DNA from: Microbacterium foliorum
GTDB taxonomy: Bacteria; Actinomycetota; Actinomycetes; Actinomycetales; Microbacteriaceae
Length of the DNA: 64,000 bases
NCBI RefSeq assembly: GCF_006385575.1
Contig: NZ_CP041040.1
Location: forward strand, 1,054,001 to 1,118,000
Direction of reading: 5' to 3'
Shown: positions 36,083-44,455 of the stretch, one piece after another
How the letters are laid out: the number at the start of each line of letters is the position of its first letter
Numbering within the stretch: position 1 is the stretch's first letter
The notes under the pieces: generated by a model
Database searches by the model: none
What the model was told of the DNA's origin: nothing
What the model saw: the letters and a program-made list of their open reading frames with translations, nothing else
Made by a program: the position numbers and the translations under genes

Positions 36083-38062
36083 TCAGTGGGCGCAGTTGCA
36101 GCCGTTGCCGCCTCCACAGCATCCGGCATCCGCAGAGACGTGCGCCTGCGATGATTCCGGCACGTCCATCGCGGGGTTCTGATCGAGGAAGCCGTTCGGC
36201 TTGAACCAGAACCCGGCGTAGTCGACCGGCATGATCGGCCAGTCCTCCGGGCGAGGGAAGTGCGTGAGGCCGAACGTATGCCACAGCACGATGTCCTCGC
36301 CGTCGAGCGACCGGTCGCCGGCCGAGTACTCCGGCAGCCCTGCGCCGCCCTGATGGGCGTTCGGGTATCGACCGGCCGGCCATATCTGTCCCTGCTCGTG
36401 CCGCGTCGCCCACAGGTGCTTCGTGGCGAAGGTCGCGCGTGCGGCGACCGACGACTCGGGGTCGGCCATCAGCAGTGCGGTGGGCTGGGGGATCAGGTGG
36501 TACGCGGTCGGGCGTCCGACGTGGTTGGTGCGCGAGGTGCTCTGCACCTCCCAGGCACGCGCGACAGACGTGTCTGCGTCGCGCTGCGCCTCGCGCTCGG
36601 AGAGCAGCTGAGTCTCCGACCAGGTGAACGCGTTGCCGAACGGATTGTCCGGCCCCATCGGGATGCGCTGGGCGTCGATCTCGAACAGGCGGTTCTCGTC
36701 GCCGTCGATCGCGACATCGAGCCGGGCGCAGAACAGGTGCTGGTGCACCGGGGCGAACACCCCGGGGGCGAGCTCGGTGGCGTGCTTCTGCCGCACGCCG
36801 GGTTCACCGGCGCCGGCGAACACGATTCCGGTGGCCTTGGCCACGACCTCGATCGAGCCGTCGAGGTAGAAGTGCCAGTAGAACCCATAGTCGTAGTTGC
36901 CGATCGTCGAGAAGTACGACACCACGAAGCGGCGCGACCGGCGCACATCCGATCGGCCCGCGAGGTCGGTGTGCTTCCAGAGGATGCCGTAATCCTCCTC
37001 GTGCATGCAGACGACGTTGGGGATGCGCACCGGGTGGCCGTGGTCATCGGCGACGTAGCCGTCGAGATAGCGGATCACCCCCAGGCAGTCGCAGCCGAGC
37101 TCGAGATGGTTCGCGTTCTTGCCGAGCAGGTACTCGCCGGCGTCGAAGTAGCTGATCCAGAAGCGACCCGGCGCTGTGTCGCCATAGGGCACGACCATCT
37201 CGGGCACGCTCGCCCTGCTGAGCACCGAGCGTCCGTCGAACGCGACGTCATGCAGCACGAGCCCTTCGCGAGCGTTGAAGCTCACCCTCATCGACCAGTT
37301 CTCCCACTCGACGAGCGATCCGGTGACCGCGAAGCTCGGGCCCTCGGGCTGCGTGATCTCGATGGGCTTGAGCGACGTGCGCGCCGCCCCCTGCACCTCG
37401 GGGTAGTAGTTGCCGTGGCCCGCGGGCACCGGCACATCGCCCTCGTCGTCGATGCGGATCACGCTGCCTGACGTCAGGTCGATGTGCACGACCAGTCCCT
37501 CGACGGGGTGGGCCCAGGGGGAGTCGTTCTCGTCGTACTTCAGGAATGTGAGCGAGCGGATGACGCGGCGCCCCACTTCGTCCGCGCGGCCGGTGTAACC
37601 CGGCGCCAGCGGGCCGCAGAAGGCGAGTTCCATGTGGGCTGCGAGTCCGCGGCGGGTCATCGCCGCCTGCCACTCGGGCGAGGCCTTCGCGATCGCCTCG
37701 GCGCGCTCGTATTCCTCGAACAGGTACTGAGGCTGGCCGTACGGGGGCGCATCGTTGGGGACCCGTTCGTTGCGCACGACCTCACCGCGCGTGATCGAGA
37801 CGACGACCTCGGTGGCGACCCCGGTGGCGGTATCGAGCAGGGTCGCATCGACCCGACGGTCGATGGGAGAGCCGGGTACCCATGCGGCGAGTTCTTGCTT
37901 GGTGGGTTCGTCCGGCAGGAGCAGCGGCACGCGAACGGTCTCGCCGAGCAGCCCGGCGGACTCGAGCACGGCGCGGGCTGCGGCGATCTCGGTGCCGGTG
38001 AGCGGGTCGAGCGGATGCGGGGTGGGGATCCGGTCGATGGAGACGGGCTGGGGGTGGGACAT
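36083..38062 (-). CDS. Copper-containing amine oxidase (topaquinone enzyme)
   Basis: A 659-residue CuAO that oxidises primary amines to aldehyde, ammonia and H2O2. The topaquinone precursor is Tyr390 in GNYDYG, the catalytic base is Asp307 in YFDAGEYL, and the copper ligands are His440, His442 (VHQHLF) and His601 (THFPRP). As I recall the Arthrobacter globiformis enzyme (Asp298, Tyr382, His431/433/592), the His442-His601 spacing of 159 is identical. No signal peptide is seen, so it is cytoplasmic like that enzyme. The tail ends in a Cys-rich CCGGGNGCNCAH. Upstream (38075-38097) is a palindrome matching one before the adjacent tetR gene. Confidence 0.95.
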   Translation of the reverse strand: MSHPQPVSIDRIPTPHPLDPLTGTEIAAARAVLESAGLLGETVRVPLLLPDEPTKQELAAWVPGSPIDRRVDATLLDTATGVATEVVVSITRGEVVRNERVPNDAPPYGQPQYLFEEYERAEAIAKASPEWQAAMTRRGLAAHMELAFCGPLAPGYTGRADEVGRRVIRSLTFLKYDENDSPWAHPVEGLVVHIDLTSGSVIRIDDEGDVPVPAGHGNYYPEVQGAARTSLKPIEITQPEGPSFAVTGSLVEWENWSMRVSFNAREGLVLHDVAFDGRSVLSRASVPEMVVPYGDTAPGRFWISYFDAGEYLLGKNANHLELGCDCLGVIRYLDGYVADDHGHPVRIPNVVCMHEEDYGILWKHTDLAGRSDVRRSRRFVVSYFSTIGNYDYGFYWHFYLDGSIEVVAKATGIVFAGAGEPGVRQKHATELAPGVFAPVHQHLFCARLDVAIDGDENRLFEIDAQRIPMGPDNPFGNAFTWSETQLLSEREAQRDADTSVARAWEVQSTSRTNHVGRPTAYHLIPQPTALLMADPESSVAARATFATKHLWATRHEQGQIWPAGRYPNAHQGGAGLPEYSAGDRSLDGEDIVLWHTFGLTHFPRPEDWPIMPVDYAGFWFKPNGFLDQNPAMDVPESSQAHVSADAGCCGGGNGCNCAH

Positions 38063-38074
38063 CGGCGTACCTCA

Positions 38075-38097
38075 CTATTTCGAGCGTTCGCTCAATA
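38075..38097. promoter_or_regulatory. Operator site 1 for the adjacent TetR, before the amine oxidase
   Basis: The core GAGCGTTCGCTC at 38082-38093 has 5-bp perfect arms, flanked by CTATTT and AATA. It begins 13 bases before the amine oxidase start, overlapping the expected promoter or leader. It agrees with the site at 38834-38856 in 18 of 23 positions. Confidence 0.7.
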
Positions 38098-38215
38098 AAC
38101 GGATTTGGTCGATGGTACGACGGTGCGGCGGGGTGCACAAGAGTGCACCCGGGATCGTCTCTGCGAGAAGACCGGAGTGGATGCGAGCGCGGGGTGCGGG
38201 GTGAGCGCGAGGGGT

Positions 38216-38800
38216 TCAGGCTCGCCAGGGCGAGAGGATGCTGTCGAGCACCGCGAGGTGGGCTTCGGCGCCTCGGGGCTCGGTGACCTCCAGGACCTGC
38301 TGCCCGTAGGTGATCGAGCGCAGCAGTGACATGACCGCCTGCTTCGGTGTGGCGGCCGTCAGCTCGCCGTCGGCGACCGCCTCATCGAGGGCCTCGCTGA
38401 TGCCGTCCTGCCAGGTTGCGAGAGTGGGTGACCCGGCATCGGGGGAGGAGGCGAGCGTCGCGAGGCGCCCCCAGAATCCGACGACCACGTACGCCTCGGT
38501 GCGCGTCTCCGCCTCGACGGGAAGGACCTCGCGCATCAGGGCGTCGAGTCTGTTCAGCCCACGCAGTCCCGTGGTCACCGATCGGATCCGCTCGTCGGTG
38601 CGGCGGGTGATCTCGGCCGCGGCCGCGCGGATCACGTCATCGAATCCGTCGAAGTAGTGCCAGAGCGATCCCGTCGCGACGCCGAGCTCTTTCGCCACCG
38701 CGCGAGACGACACAGCCTCGTGGCCGTCGCGCGCGGCCACGGCGAGCAGCGCCTCGGCGATCTGCCGGCGGCGCTCATCGTGATCGACGACACGGGGCAC
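38216..38800 (-). CDS. TetR/AcrR-family regulator of the amine oxidase
   Basis: A 194-residue repressor. The HTH is in residues 10-55 (VSSRAVAKELGVATGSLWHYF) and the rest is the helical ligand domain. It reads in the same direction as the amine oxidase, 153 bases upstream of it. Matching palindromes precede both genes, a strong hint of autoregulation and control of the oxidase. The start is GTG at 38800, with AGGA seven bases ahead. The inducer is perhaps the amine or aldehyde, which is inference. Confidence 0.87.
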   Translation of the reverse strand: MPRVVDHDERRRQIAEALLAVAARDGHEAVSSRAVAKELGVATGSLWHYFDGFDDVIRAAAAEITRRTDERIRSVTTGLRGLNRLDALMREVLPVEAETRTEAYVVVGFWGRLATLASSPDAGSPTLATWQDGISEALDEAVADGELTAATPKQAVMSLLRSITYGQQVLEVTEPRGAEAHLAVLDSILSPWRA

Positions 38801-38833
38801 CCGCCCATCCTGCCGTATCGCATGCGGGTCTAG

Positions 38834-38856
38834 CTATTTTGAGCGACTGATCAATA
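38834..38856. promoter_or_regulatory. Operator site 2 for TetR, between tetR and the divergent membrane-protein gene
   Basis: The sequence follows the pattern CTATTTTGAGCG, then a short centre, then TCAATA. Compared with site 1 it keeps both flanks and the left arm. Lying between divergent starts at 38800 and 38868, it could control both tetR and the small membrane protein. Confidence 0.65.
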
Positions 38857-38867
38857 TAATCCGAGTC

Positions 38868-39401
38868 GTGGATCACATCCTCCCTGCAGCATCGTGGCTG
38901 ATGGCGCTCGCCGCCGTCGTCTCGGCAGCGGCGTGCGTGGCCGCCTGGCCTGCGGTCCCGTGGCAGGGGAGGCAGACGTCGCTGATCATGGCGGCGGCGA
39001 TGGTCGTGATGGCGGTCACCGATGGAGACGCGCTGAGCGGCCTGGTGCTCGGGATCGTCCTGCTCGTGTCTGCGATGCTCGGCACCGTCGGTGTGCGGGG
39101 CACTCCGTCTGCGGCGTCGTGCTGTCACCGCGCTCTGGTGTCTCTCGTGATGGCCGTGTGTGCGTTCGAGAACGCGTCGACGGGCGAAGCGTCGGCGGTC
39201 GGTGCTCGCGGGCACGGCGGGCATGGGCTCGACGGGATGCTCTCGGCACTCGTGGTGGTCGGCGTCGTCGGCCTGGTGCTCTGGACGCTCGTCGCCGAGT
39301 GCATGCGCGCGCGGAGTCCGCGCTCGCGGACTGCCCGCCTGCTCGCGGTCGAGTCGTGGGCGATGGCTGCCGGGGTCACCGCGATGTGCGTCGGCTTCTG
39401 A
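38868..39401 (+). CDS. Small membrane protein, unknown (possibly DUF5134-like)
   Basis: A 177-residue protein with four to five hydrophobic segments, starting at GTG. Between helices it has a His/Gly-rich loop (GARGHGGHGLDG) and a double Cys (AASCCHRA), which might bind metal. Resemblance to DUF5134-type actinobacterial membrane proteins is a weak impression. It is divergent from tetR and shares the operator-like site at 38834-38856. Given the copper enzyme under the same control, a metal-related role is worth considering, but nothing proves it. Confidence 0.65.
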   Translation: MDHILPAASWLMALAAVVSAAACVAAWPAVPWQGRQTSLIMAAAMVVMAVTDGDALSGLVLGIVLLVSAMLGTVGVRGTPSAASCCHRALVSLVMAVCAFENASTGEASAVGARGHGGHGLDGMLSALVVVGVVGLVLWTLVAECMRARSPRSRTARLLAVESWAMAAGVTAMCVGF

Positions 39402-39464
39402 GGCTGCGGTGGCTGGGCGACGTGCGCGGTGGACAGACGTTCTCGGCGCTATTCCGACCGAGTG

Positions 39465-39788
39465 TCAGTGCGCGCCACCGAATTCGATCAGCACGACGCC
39501 CAGCGCGATCAGGGCGACGCCGATCGCCATCAGCACCGAGAAGTGGTCCTTGAAGATCACGCGGCCGAGGATCGCCGTGATCGCGACACCGGCCGCTGAC
39601 CACACCCCGTAGGCGACGCCCACGGGCATGCCCATGGCGAGGATCGTCCCGAGCAGGGTGAAGGCGGCGAGGTAGCCGACGACGATCACGGGGATCCACC
39701 TCCGGCGACGGAGGCCCTCGGACGCGCGCAGGCTGAGGGTCGCGGTCACCTCGCTCGCGATCGCGAGGGCGAGGAGCAGCCAGGTCAT
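39465..39788 (-). CDS. SMR-family multidrug exporter subunit (second of a pair)
   Basis: A 107-residue, four-helix small multidrug resistance protein. The conserved membrane Glu is in LALAIASEVTATLSLRASEG (residue 13), with GMPVGVAYGVWSAAGV in helix 3. Its ATG overlaps the stop of the previous SMR gene by four bases. Coupled SMR pairs such as EbrAB or YkkCD form antiparallel heterodimers. Substrates may be quaternary cations or guanidinium compounds; no guanidine riboswitch was recognised upstream. Confidence 0.9.
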   Translation of the reverse strand: MTWLLLALAIASEVTATLSLRASEGLRRRRWIPVIVVGYLAAFTLLGTILAMGMPVGVAYGVWSAAGVAITAILGRVIFKDHFSVLMAIGVALIALGVVLIEFGGAH

Positions 39789-40156
39789 GCTCCGACCTCC
39801 GCGGATTGCTCGCGCTTGTGCGACCCGAGCTCGACGAGCAGCACGCCGAGCACGATCGCACCGATACCGACGATCTGCACCGACCCGAGAAGCTCGTCGA
39901 ACAGCACCGTGCCCATCACGGCGGTGAGAACGACGCCGATCGCCGCCCAGATGCCGTAGGCCACGCCCACCGGCATCCCGCGATCCAGCACGATCGACAG
40001 CAGCCAGAGCGAGCCGGTGTATCCGACGACCACCGGAATGAGCCACAGCGGATGAGTGACGCCCTCGGCGGCGCGCAACGACAGCGTGGCCGTGACCTCG
40101 AGGGCGATCGCGATCAGCAGCGGTGGCCACGGCGACGGGCGGGAGGGGGCGGTCAT
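39785..40156 (-). CDS. SMR-family multidrug exporter subunit (first of a pair)
   Basis: A 123-residue SMR protein with the essential Glu in AIALEVTATLSLRAAEG and helix-3 motif GMPVGVAYGIWAAIGV. Compared with its partner it has a longer N-terminus and a polar C-terminal tail (SHKREQSAEVGA), the kind of asymmetry that fixes opposite topologies in a heterodimer. AAAGG lies seven bases before the ATG. It is divergent from the GapB-type gene across 204 bases. Confidence 0.9.
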   Translation of the reverse strand: MTAPSRPSPWPPLLIAIALEVTATLSLRAAEGVTHPLWLIPVVVGYTGSLWLLSIVLDRGMPVGVAYGIWAAIGVVLTAVMGTVLFDELLGSVQIVGIGAIVLGVLLVELGSHKREQSAEVGA

Positions 40157-40360
40157 CTGGAGCCTTTCGAGGCGGGGAATCCCCGGGGGACAACGCGTCG
40201 GATGCTCGCAGGATTCCCTGTCGCGCAGGTGAACGACGGTCGCGAAGCCGCGATTTCAGAACCCCGCAGCGCGACGCGTACCCTGGAGACATCCCCCGAA
40301 GCTCACCCGGCAATCTTGCGCGCCGGCGACCTCGGCGCGCTCACACATGCAAGGACGCAG

Positions 40361-41809
40361 ATGAACGTAACCGCCGCACCCCATGACGACTGGACGGCGA
40401 GAGAAGAGCTGGCCGAGCGGATGATCCCGCTCATCGGCGCCCTCAAGCGCGAACGCGACGTGGTCACCTCCCTCCACGGCCACCGGCTGCTCGGGCTGTC
40501 AGCCACCGGCATCGTCGAGGTGCACGACAGAGTGGCTCAGCTCGGGCACGAACGGCTGGCGGTCGATGAGACCCTCGCGGTGCTCGAGGGGGTTCATGAG
40601 CTCGCTCCCGGCGCCTCGTCGCTCGACCTCGCTCGGCTCGCCGCAGGTCACGCCGAGAGTGACCTGCCGCTCGACGCCTATCTGACCGAAGCCCTCGCAC
40701 CGGCGGTGGGTGCGGTCGCCGCCGCGCCCACCGACGTCGTGCTCTACGGCTTCGGACGCATCGGGCGACTGCTCGCCCGCATCCTCATCGCGCACAACGG
40801 CGGTGGCAGCGGTCTGCGGCTGCGGGCCATCGTCGTGCGCCGCGGCTCGGAGAACGACCTCGTCAAGCGCGCGTCGCTGCTGCTGCGCGACTCGGTGCAC
40901 GGCCGCTTCGCCGGCTCCGTCACGGTCGATGAGGAGGCCGAGCAGATCATCGCGAACGGCACCCGTATCCACGTGATCTACTCCGACGACCCCGCGACGA
41001 TCGACTACACGGCATACGGCATCCACGACGCGATCGTCGTCGACAACACCGGGCGCTGGCGCGACGAGGCCGGTCTCAGCCGCCACCTCGAATCCACGGG
41101 CGCCGCACGCGTGCTGCTCACCGCCCCGGGCAAGGGTGCGCTGAAGAACATCGTGCACGGCATCAACGACAGCACGATCGAGCCCGACGACCGCATCATC
41201 ACGGCAGCGTCGTGCACCACGAATGCGATCACGCCCGTGCTCAAGGCGATCGACGAGGCCTACGGCATCGTGCGCGGCCACGTCGAGACGGTGCACTCGT
41301 TCACCAACGACCAGAACCTGATCGACAACTTCCACAGCGGCGACCGGCGCGGGCGCTCGGCCGTGCTGAACATGGTGATCACCGAGACGGGCGCGGCCAA
41401 AGCCGTGGCGCGGGCGCTGCCCGAGCTCGAGGGCAAGCTCACCGGCTCGGCGATCCGCGTGCCGACCCCCGACGTGTCACTGGCCGTGCTGCATCTCAGT
41501 CTCGAACGGCCGGCGGTCAAGGACGAACTCAACGACTACCTGCGCCGTGTCTCGTTGCACTCGAAGCTGCGCCAGCAGATCGACTACGTCGAGAGCCCGG
41601 AGGTCGTGTCGACGGACTTCGTCGGCTCGCACCGCGCCGGCATCGTCGACGGTCTCGCGACCATCGCGAACGACCGCGATGTCGTGCTGTACGTCTGGTA
41701 CGACAACGAGTACGGATACTCGTGCCAGGTGATCCGCGTGCTCGAGGTCATGGCCGGCTCGCATCCGATCGTGCTCCCGGTGCGTCGAGAGGTGACGCTG
41801 CACGGCTGA
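40361..41809 (+). CDS. gapB: Glyceraldehyde-3-phosphate dehydrogenase, long GapB type
   Basis: A 482-residue GAPDH with an N-terminal extension of about 130 residues before the NAD fold (VVLYGFGRIGRLLARIL). The active-site Cys285 is in AASCTTNAITP, followed by the partner His in HVETVHSFTNDQNL and the C-terminal WYDNEYGYSCQVIRV. As I recall, the second GAPDH of Corynebacterium glutamicum (GapB, about 480 residues) has this layout and serves gluconeogenesis. The neighbours ramB and pckG fit that role. AAGGA precedes the ATG at 40361. Confidence 0.92.
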   Translation: MNVTAAPHDDWTAREELAERMIPLIGALKRERDVVTSLHGHRLLGLSATGIVEVHDRVAQLGHERLAVDETLAVLEGVHELAPGASSLDLARLAAGHAESDLPLDAYLTEALAPAVGAVAAAPTDVVLYGFGRIGRLLARILIAHNGGGSGLRLRAIVVRRGSENDLVKRASLLLRDSVHGRFAGSVTVDEEAEQIIANGTRIHVIYSDDPATIDYTAYGIHDAIVVDNTGRWRDEAGLSRHLESTGAARVLLTAPGKGALKNIVHGINDSTIEPDDRIITAASCTTNAITPVLKAIDEAYGIVRGHVETVHSFTNDQNLIDNFHSGDRRGRSAVLNMVITETGAAKAVARALPELEGKLTGSAIRVPTPDVSLAVLHLSLERPAVKDELNDYLRRVSLHSKLRQQIDYVESPEVVSTDFVGSHRAGIVDGLATIANDRDVVLYVWYDNEYGYSCQVIRVLEVMAGSHPIVLPVRREVTLHG

Positions 41810-41843
41810 GTGCGCTGTCGGTCGCACCGGGCATGATGAGGGC

Positions 41844-42890
41844 ATGAAGCCCGCATCCCTGTTGTCCGAGCGGTTGCGCTCGCATCGGCTCACGGCCCCG
41901 GCGCGCTCGGTGGCCGATGCCGCGGCCCACATGCTGGCGGTGCAGAGCCAGGATTTCATCGCGGGACGGTGGGCGCTCGCTGCGCGCACACGCAACGAGC
42001 CGGCGCTGCGCCTCATCGATCGTGCCTTCGACAGGGGAGACCTGGTGCGGGCGTGGACCATGCGTGGAACGCTGCACATCATTCCGGCGCGCGATCTGCG
42101 CTGGGTGCTGTCGGTGACCGGCGTCCGGCAGCGCCAGCAGGCGGCAGGCAGGCGACGCGATCTCGGCATCGACGGGGCGATGGTCGACGCGGCCGTGGCG
42201 GCAGTGGTGCCGCGGCTGCGGGACGGCGGCCTCACGCGCTCCGAGATGTTCGAGGTCTTCTCCGGCATCGGCATCGACCCGGGCGGGCAACGGGGCATCC
42301 ACCTGCTGAGCGAACTGACCCTCGACGGCCTGATCTGTCAGGGGCCGGTCGTCACGCGAGAGGGGGTGAGCCGCGAGCAGCGCTTCGTCCTCGTCGACCA
42401 GCACATCCGTGAGCACGCGGCCCCGCCCGACCCACTCGCCGAGCTCTTCGTCCGCTACGTCGACGGGCACGGTCCGACGGGAGTCACAGACTTCGCCTGG
42501 TGGTCGGGTCTCACGCTCGGTCAGTCCCGAGAAGCGCGGGACCGAGCTGTGGGCAGGGTGGTCGAGATCGAGGAGGGCGTGTACGTGTCGGGCGCCCGTC
42601 CGCGGCGCTCGTCGTCTGCCGCCGCAGTGCTCGCGCTCGGCGCCTTCGACGAGTACTACATCTCGTATGCCGACCGCACGGCGGTCTGCGCTCCCGAGCA
42701 TCTCGCTCTGGTCGGGCCGGGCAAGAACGGCATGGTGCGTGCGACGCTCATCGCCGACGGTCGGGTGATCGGATGCTGGACGCACGCGAGCGCCTCGCTC
42801 GGGGCAGCCCCCGAACTCTTCGTGCCGGATGCCGACGACGGAGCGGTGCGCAGCGCTCTCGCGCGGTTCACCCGCTTCCTCGACGGCTGA
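41844..42890 (+). CDS. Winged-helix DNA glycosylase, AlkZ/AlkX (YcaQ) family
   Basis: A 348-residue protein of the HTH_42 family. The catalytic Gln-X-Gln motif of AlkZ-type glycosylases is present as Gln34-Ser35-Gln36 in MLAVQSQDF. Other family stretches are RGTLHIIPARDLRWVL and GAFDEYYISYADR near the C-terminus. AlkZ unhooks DNA interstrand cross-links by base excision, and the AlkX branch acts more broadly on alkylated bases. It stands between gapB and ramB without obvious functional connection. No iron-sulfur or zinc motif is seen. Confidence 0.85.
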   Translation: MKPASLLSERLRSHRLTAPARSVADAAAHMLAVQSQDFIAGRWALAARTRNEPALRLIDRAFDRGDLVRAWTMRGTLHIIPARDLRWVLSVTGVRQRQQAAGRRRDLGIDGAMVDAAVAAVVPRLRDGGLTRSEMFEVFSGIGIDPGGQRGIHLLSELTLDGLICQGPVVTREGVSREQRFVLVDQHIREHAAPPDPLAELFVRYVDGHGPTGVTDFAWWSGLTLGQSREARDRAVGRVVEIEEGVYVSGARPRRSSSAAAVLALGAFDEYYISYADRTAVCAPEHLALVGPGKNGMVRATLIADGRVIGCWTHASASLGAAPELFVPDADDGAVRSALARFTRFLDG

Positions 42891-42903
42891 GCGGGCGCCC
42901 GGC

Positions 42904-44346
42904 TCACTCGCTCGCGTGTCGCCCGAGGAAGTTGTAGACCTCGTTGTCGTCGACGCCGGGGAACGCACCGCGGGGGAGCGGCGAGAACATGTGCGTGTGC
43001 ACGCGGGCGCTCGGCCAGGCCTTTCCGCTCCACCGATCGGTGAGGTCGGCCGAGGGCCGGCGGCAGCATGCCTCATCCGGGCAGGTCGAGACGGCGCGGT
43101 CGGCGGTCTCGCGTCCGCGCCACCACCGGGCGTCATCGAAGGGCACGCCCACTGTGATCGAGAACTCGCCGTCGGTCGAGACGCCGGTCTGCGTCGAGCA
43201 CCAGAACGTGCCGGAGGGCGTGTCGGTGTACTGGTGGTGCTCGTTCGTGCGGTTCTGCTGCGTGAAGGCGGCCCTCGCCTGGAACTTGCGGCACACCCGT
43301 TGGCCCTCGACAGCGCCCGTGACATCCATCGGCAGGGGCAGGTCGTCGTTCTCGTAGACGCGCGTGATCGCGCCGGTGGCGTCGACGCGGAGGAAGTGCA
43401 GTGACATCCCCACGTGTTGCGTGAGCAGGTTCGTCATGCGCATTCCGGCCGCCTCGTGGGTCACGCCGAACGCATCGCGGAAGTCCTCGACCGCGAGGTT
43501 GCGATCCTTCTTCGCTTGCTGCAGGAAGGCGACCGAGGCTGTCTCGGGCATCAGGCACGAGGCGGCGAAGTAGTTGATCTCGAGCCGCTGCTGCAGGAAG
43601 TCGGCATAGTCGGTCGGGGGAGTGTGCCCGAGCAGACGGTGCGCCATGGCCTGGAGCGCCATGGATCGCAGGCCGTGCCCTCCGGGGATCGACGCCGGCG
43701 GCAGGTAGATCCGCCCGTTCTCGAGGTCGGTGACCGAGCGGGTCGAGTGCGGCAGGTCGTTGACGTAGATCAGCTCGAAACCGAGCTTCTCGGCCATGAT
43801 GCTCACCGTGCGGTGCGTGAGCGCTCCCTGCACGTGCCCAGCAGACCGCAGCTGCTTCTCGGCGAGTTTCTCGATGTCTGCGAGGTAGTTGTTCTGCGCA
43901 CGCATCCGCAGGCGCAGCTCGGTGTTCGCCCGCCTGGCCTCTTCGGGGGTCGCGATCGCCTCTCGCTCCCGTCGCTGCAGTTCGCGGTGCAGGCCGAGCA
44001 TCGACTCGATGGTCTCGTCGCTCATCCCCTTCGTGACGCGCACCGGGGCGATGCCGAGCTGTCGGAACACCGGGCTCTCCTGCGCGCGTTCGAGTTCGAT
44101 CTCGAGAGCGGCGCGTCGGTTCGGCGGCTCGCCGGAGATGAGATCGGTGACCTCGGTGCCCGTGGCCAGCGCGATGGCCTGCAGCAGCGAGAGCTTCGGC
44201 TCGCGCTTGCCGTTCTCGATCAGGCTCAGCTGCGAACCGGCGACGCCGACGAGCGCGCCCAGCTCATCGAGTGTGAAGCCCTTCTCGAGTCGGTGGTGCC
44301 TGATGCGGTGGCCGAGGGTCGCGAGGTGGATGCCGGAAGGAGCCAT
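42904..44346 (-). CDS. ramB: XRE-family regulator of acetate/gluconeogenic metabolism, RamB-like
   Basis: A 480-residue regulator. The N-terminal XRE HTH spans about residues 10-65 (LGHRIRHHRLEKGFTLDELG, GSQLSLIENGKREPKLSLLQ). The central region has an IrrE-like degenerate peptidase helix (QAMAHRLLGHT), and the C-terminal short-chain-fatty-acid-regulator-type domain holds Cys (STCPDEACCRRP). RamB of C. glutamicum controls acetate, glyoxylate and PEP/pyruvate genes. Divergence from pckG and the inverted repeat at 44363-44378 argue that it regulates pckG here. Confidence 0.88.
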   Translation of the reverse strand: MAPSGIHLATLGHRIRHHRLEKGFTLDELGALVGVAGSQLSLIENGKREPKLSLLQAIALATGTEVTDLISGEPPNRRAALEIELERAQESPVFRQLGIAPVRVTKGMSDETIESMLGLHRELQRREREAIATPEEARRANTELRLRMRAQNNYLADIEKLAEKQLRSAGHVQGALTHRTVSIMAEKLGFELIYVNDLPHSTRSVTDLENGRIYLPPASIPGGHGLRSMALQAMAHRLLGHTPPTDYADFLQQRLEINYFAASCLMPETASVAFLQQAKKDRNLAVEDFRDAFGVTHEAAGMRMTNLLTQHVGMSLHFLRVDATGAITRVYENDDLPLPMDVTGAVEGQRVCRKFQARAAFTQQNRTNEHHQYTDTPSGTFWCSTQTGVSTDGEFSITVGVPFDDARWWRGRETADRAVSTCPDEACCRRPSADLTDRWSGKAWPSARVHTHMFSPLPRGAFPGVDDNEVYNFLGRHASE

Positions 44347-44362
44347 TCCTTGATTATAGCTA

Positions 44363-44378
44363 AAGAATCCTGATTCTT
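44363..44378. promoter_or_regulatory. Inverted repeat between ramB and pckG
   Basis: AAGAATC and GATTCTT are perfect 7-bp arms with a two-base spacer, 17 bases before the ramB ATG. It is AT-rich against a GC-rich background, so chance is unlikely. It does not match the RamB motif I remember (AAAGTTTGC-like), so the binding protein is open. Confidence 0.6.
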
Positions 44379-44455
44379 ATCGAACGAAATGGCCGAAAGT
44401 CGAGGGGTAACCGGAAGAAGATGGAGGAAACGCCCCTCACTTCAAAGGAGTAGTC

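Noticed and set aside
40157..40360. Guanidine riboswitch before the SMR pair
   Set aside because: I looked for ykkC and mini-ykkC conserved segments in the minus-strand leader and found no match beyond short GC stems.
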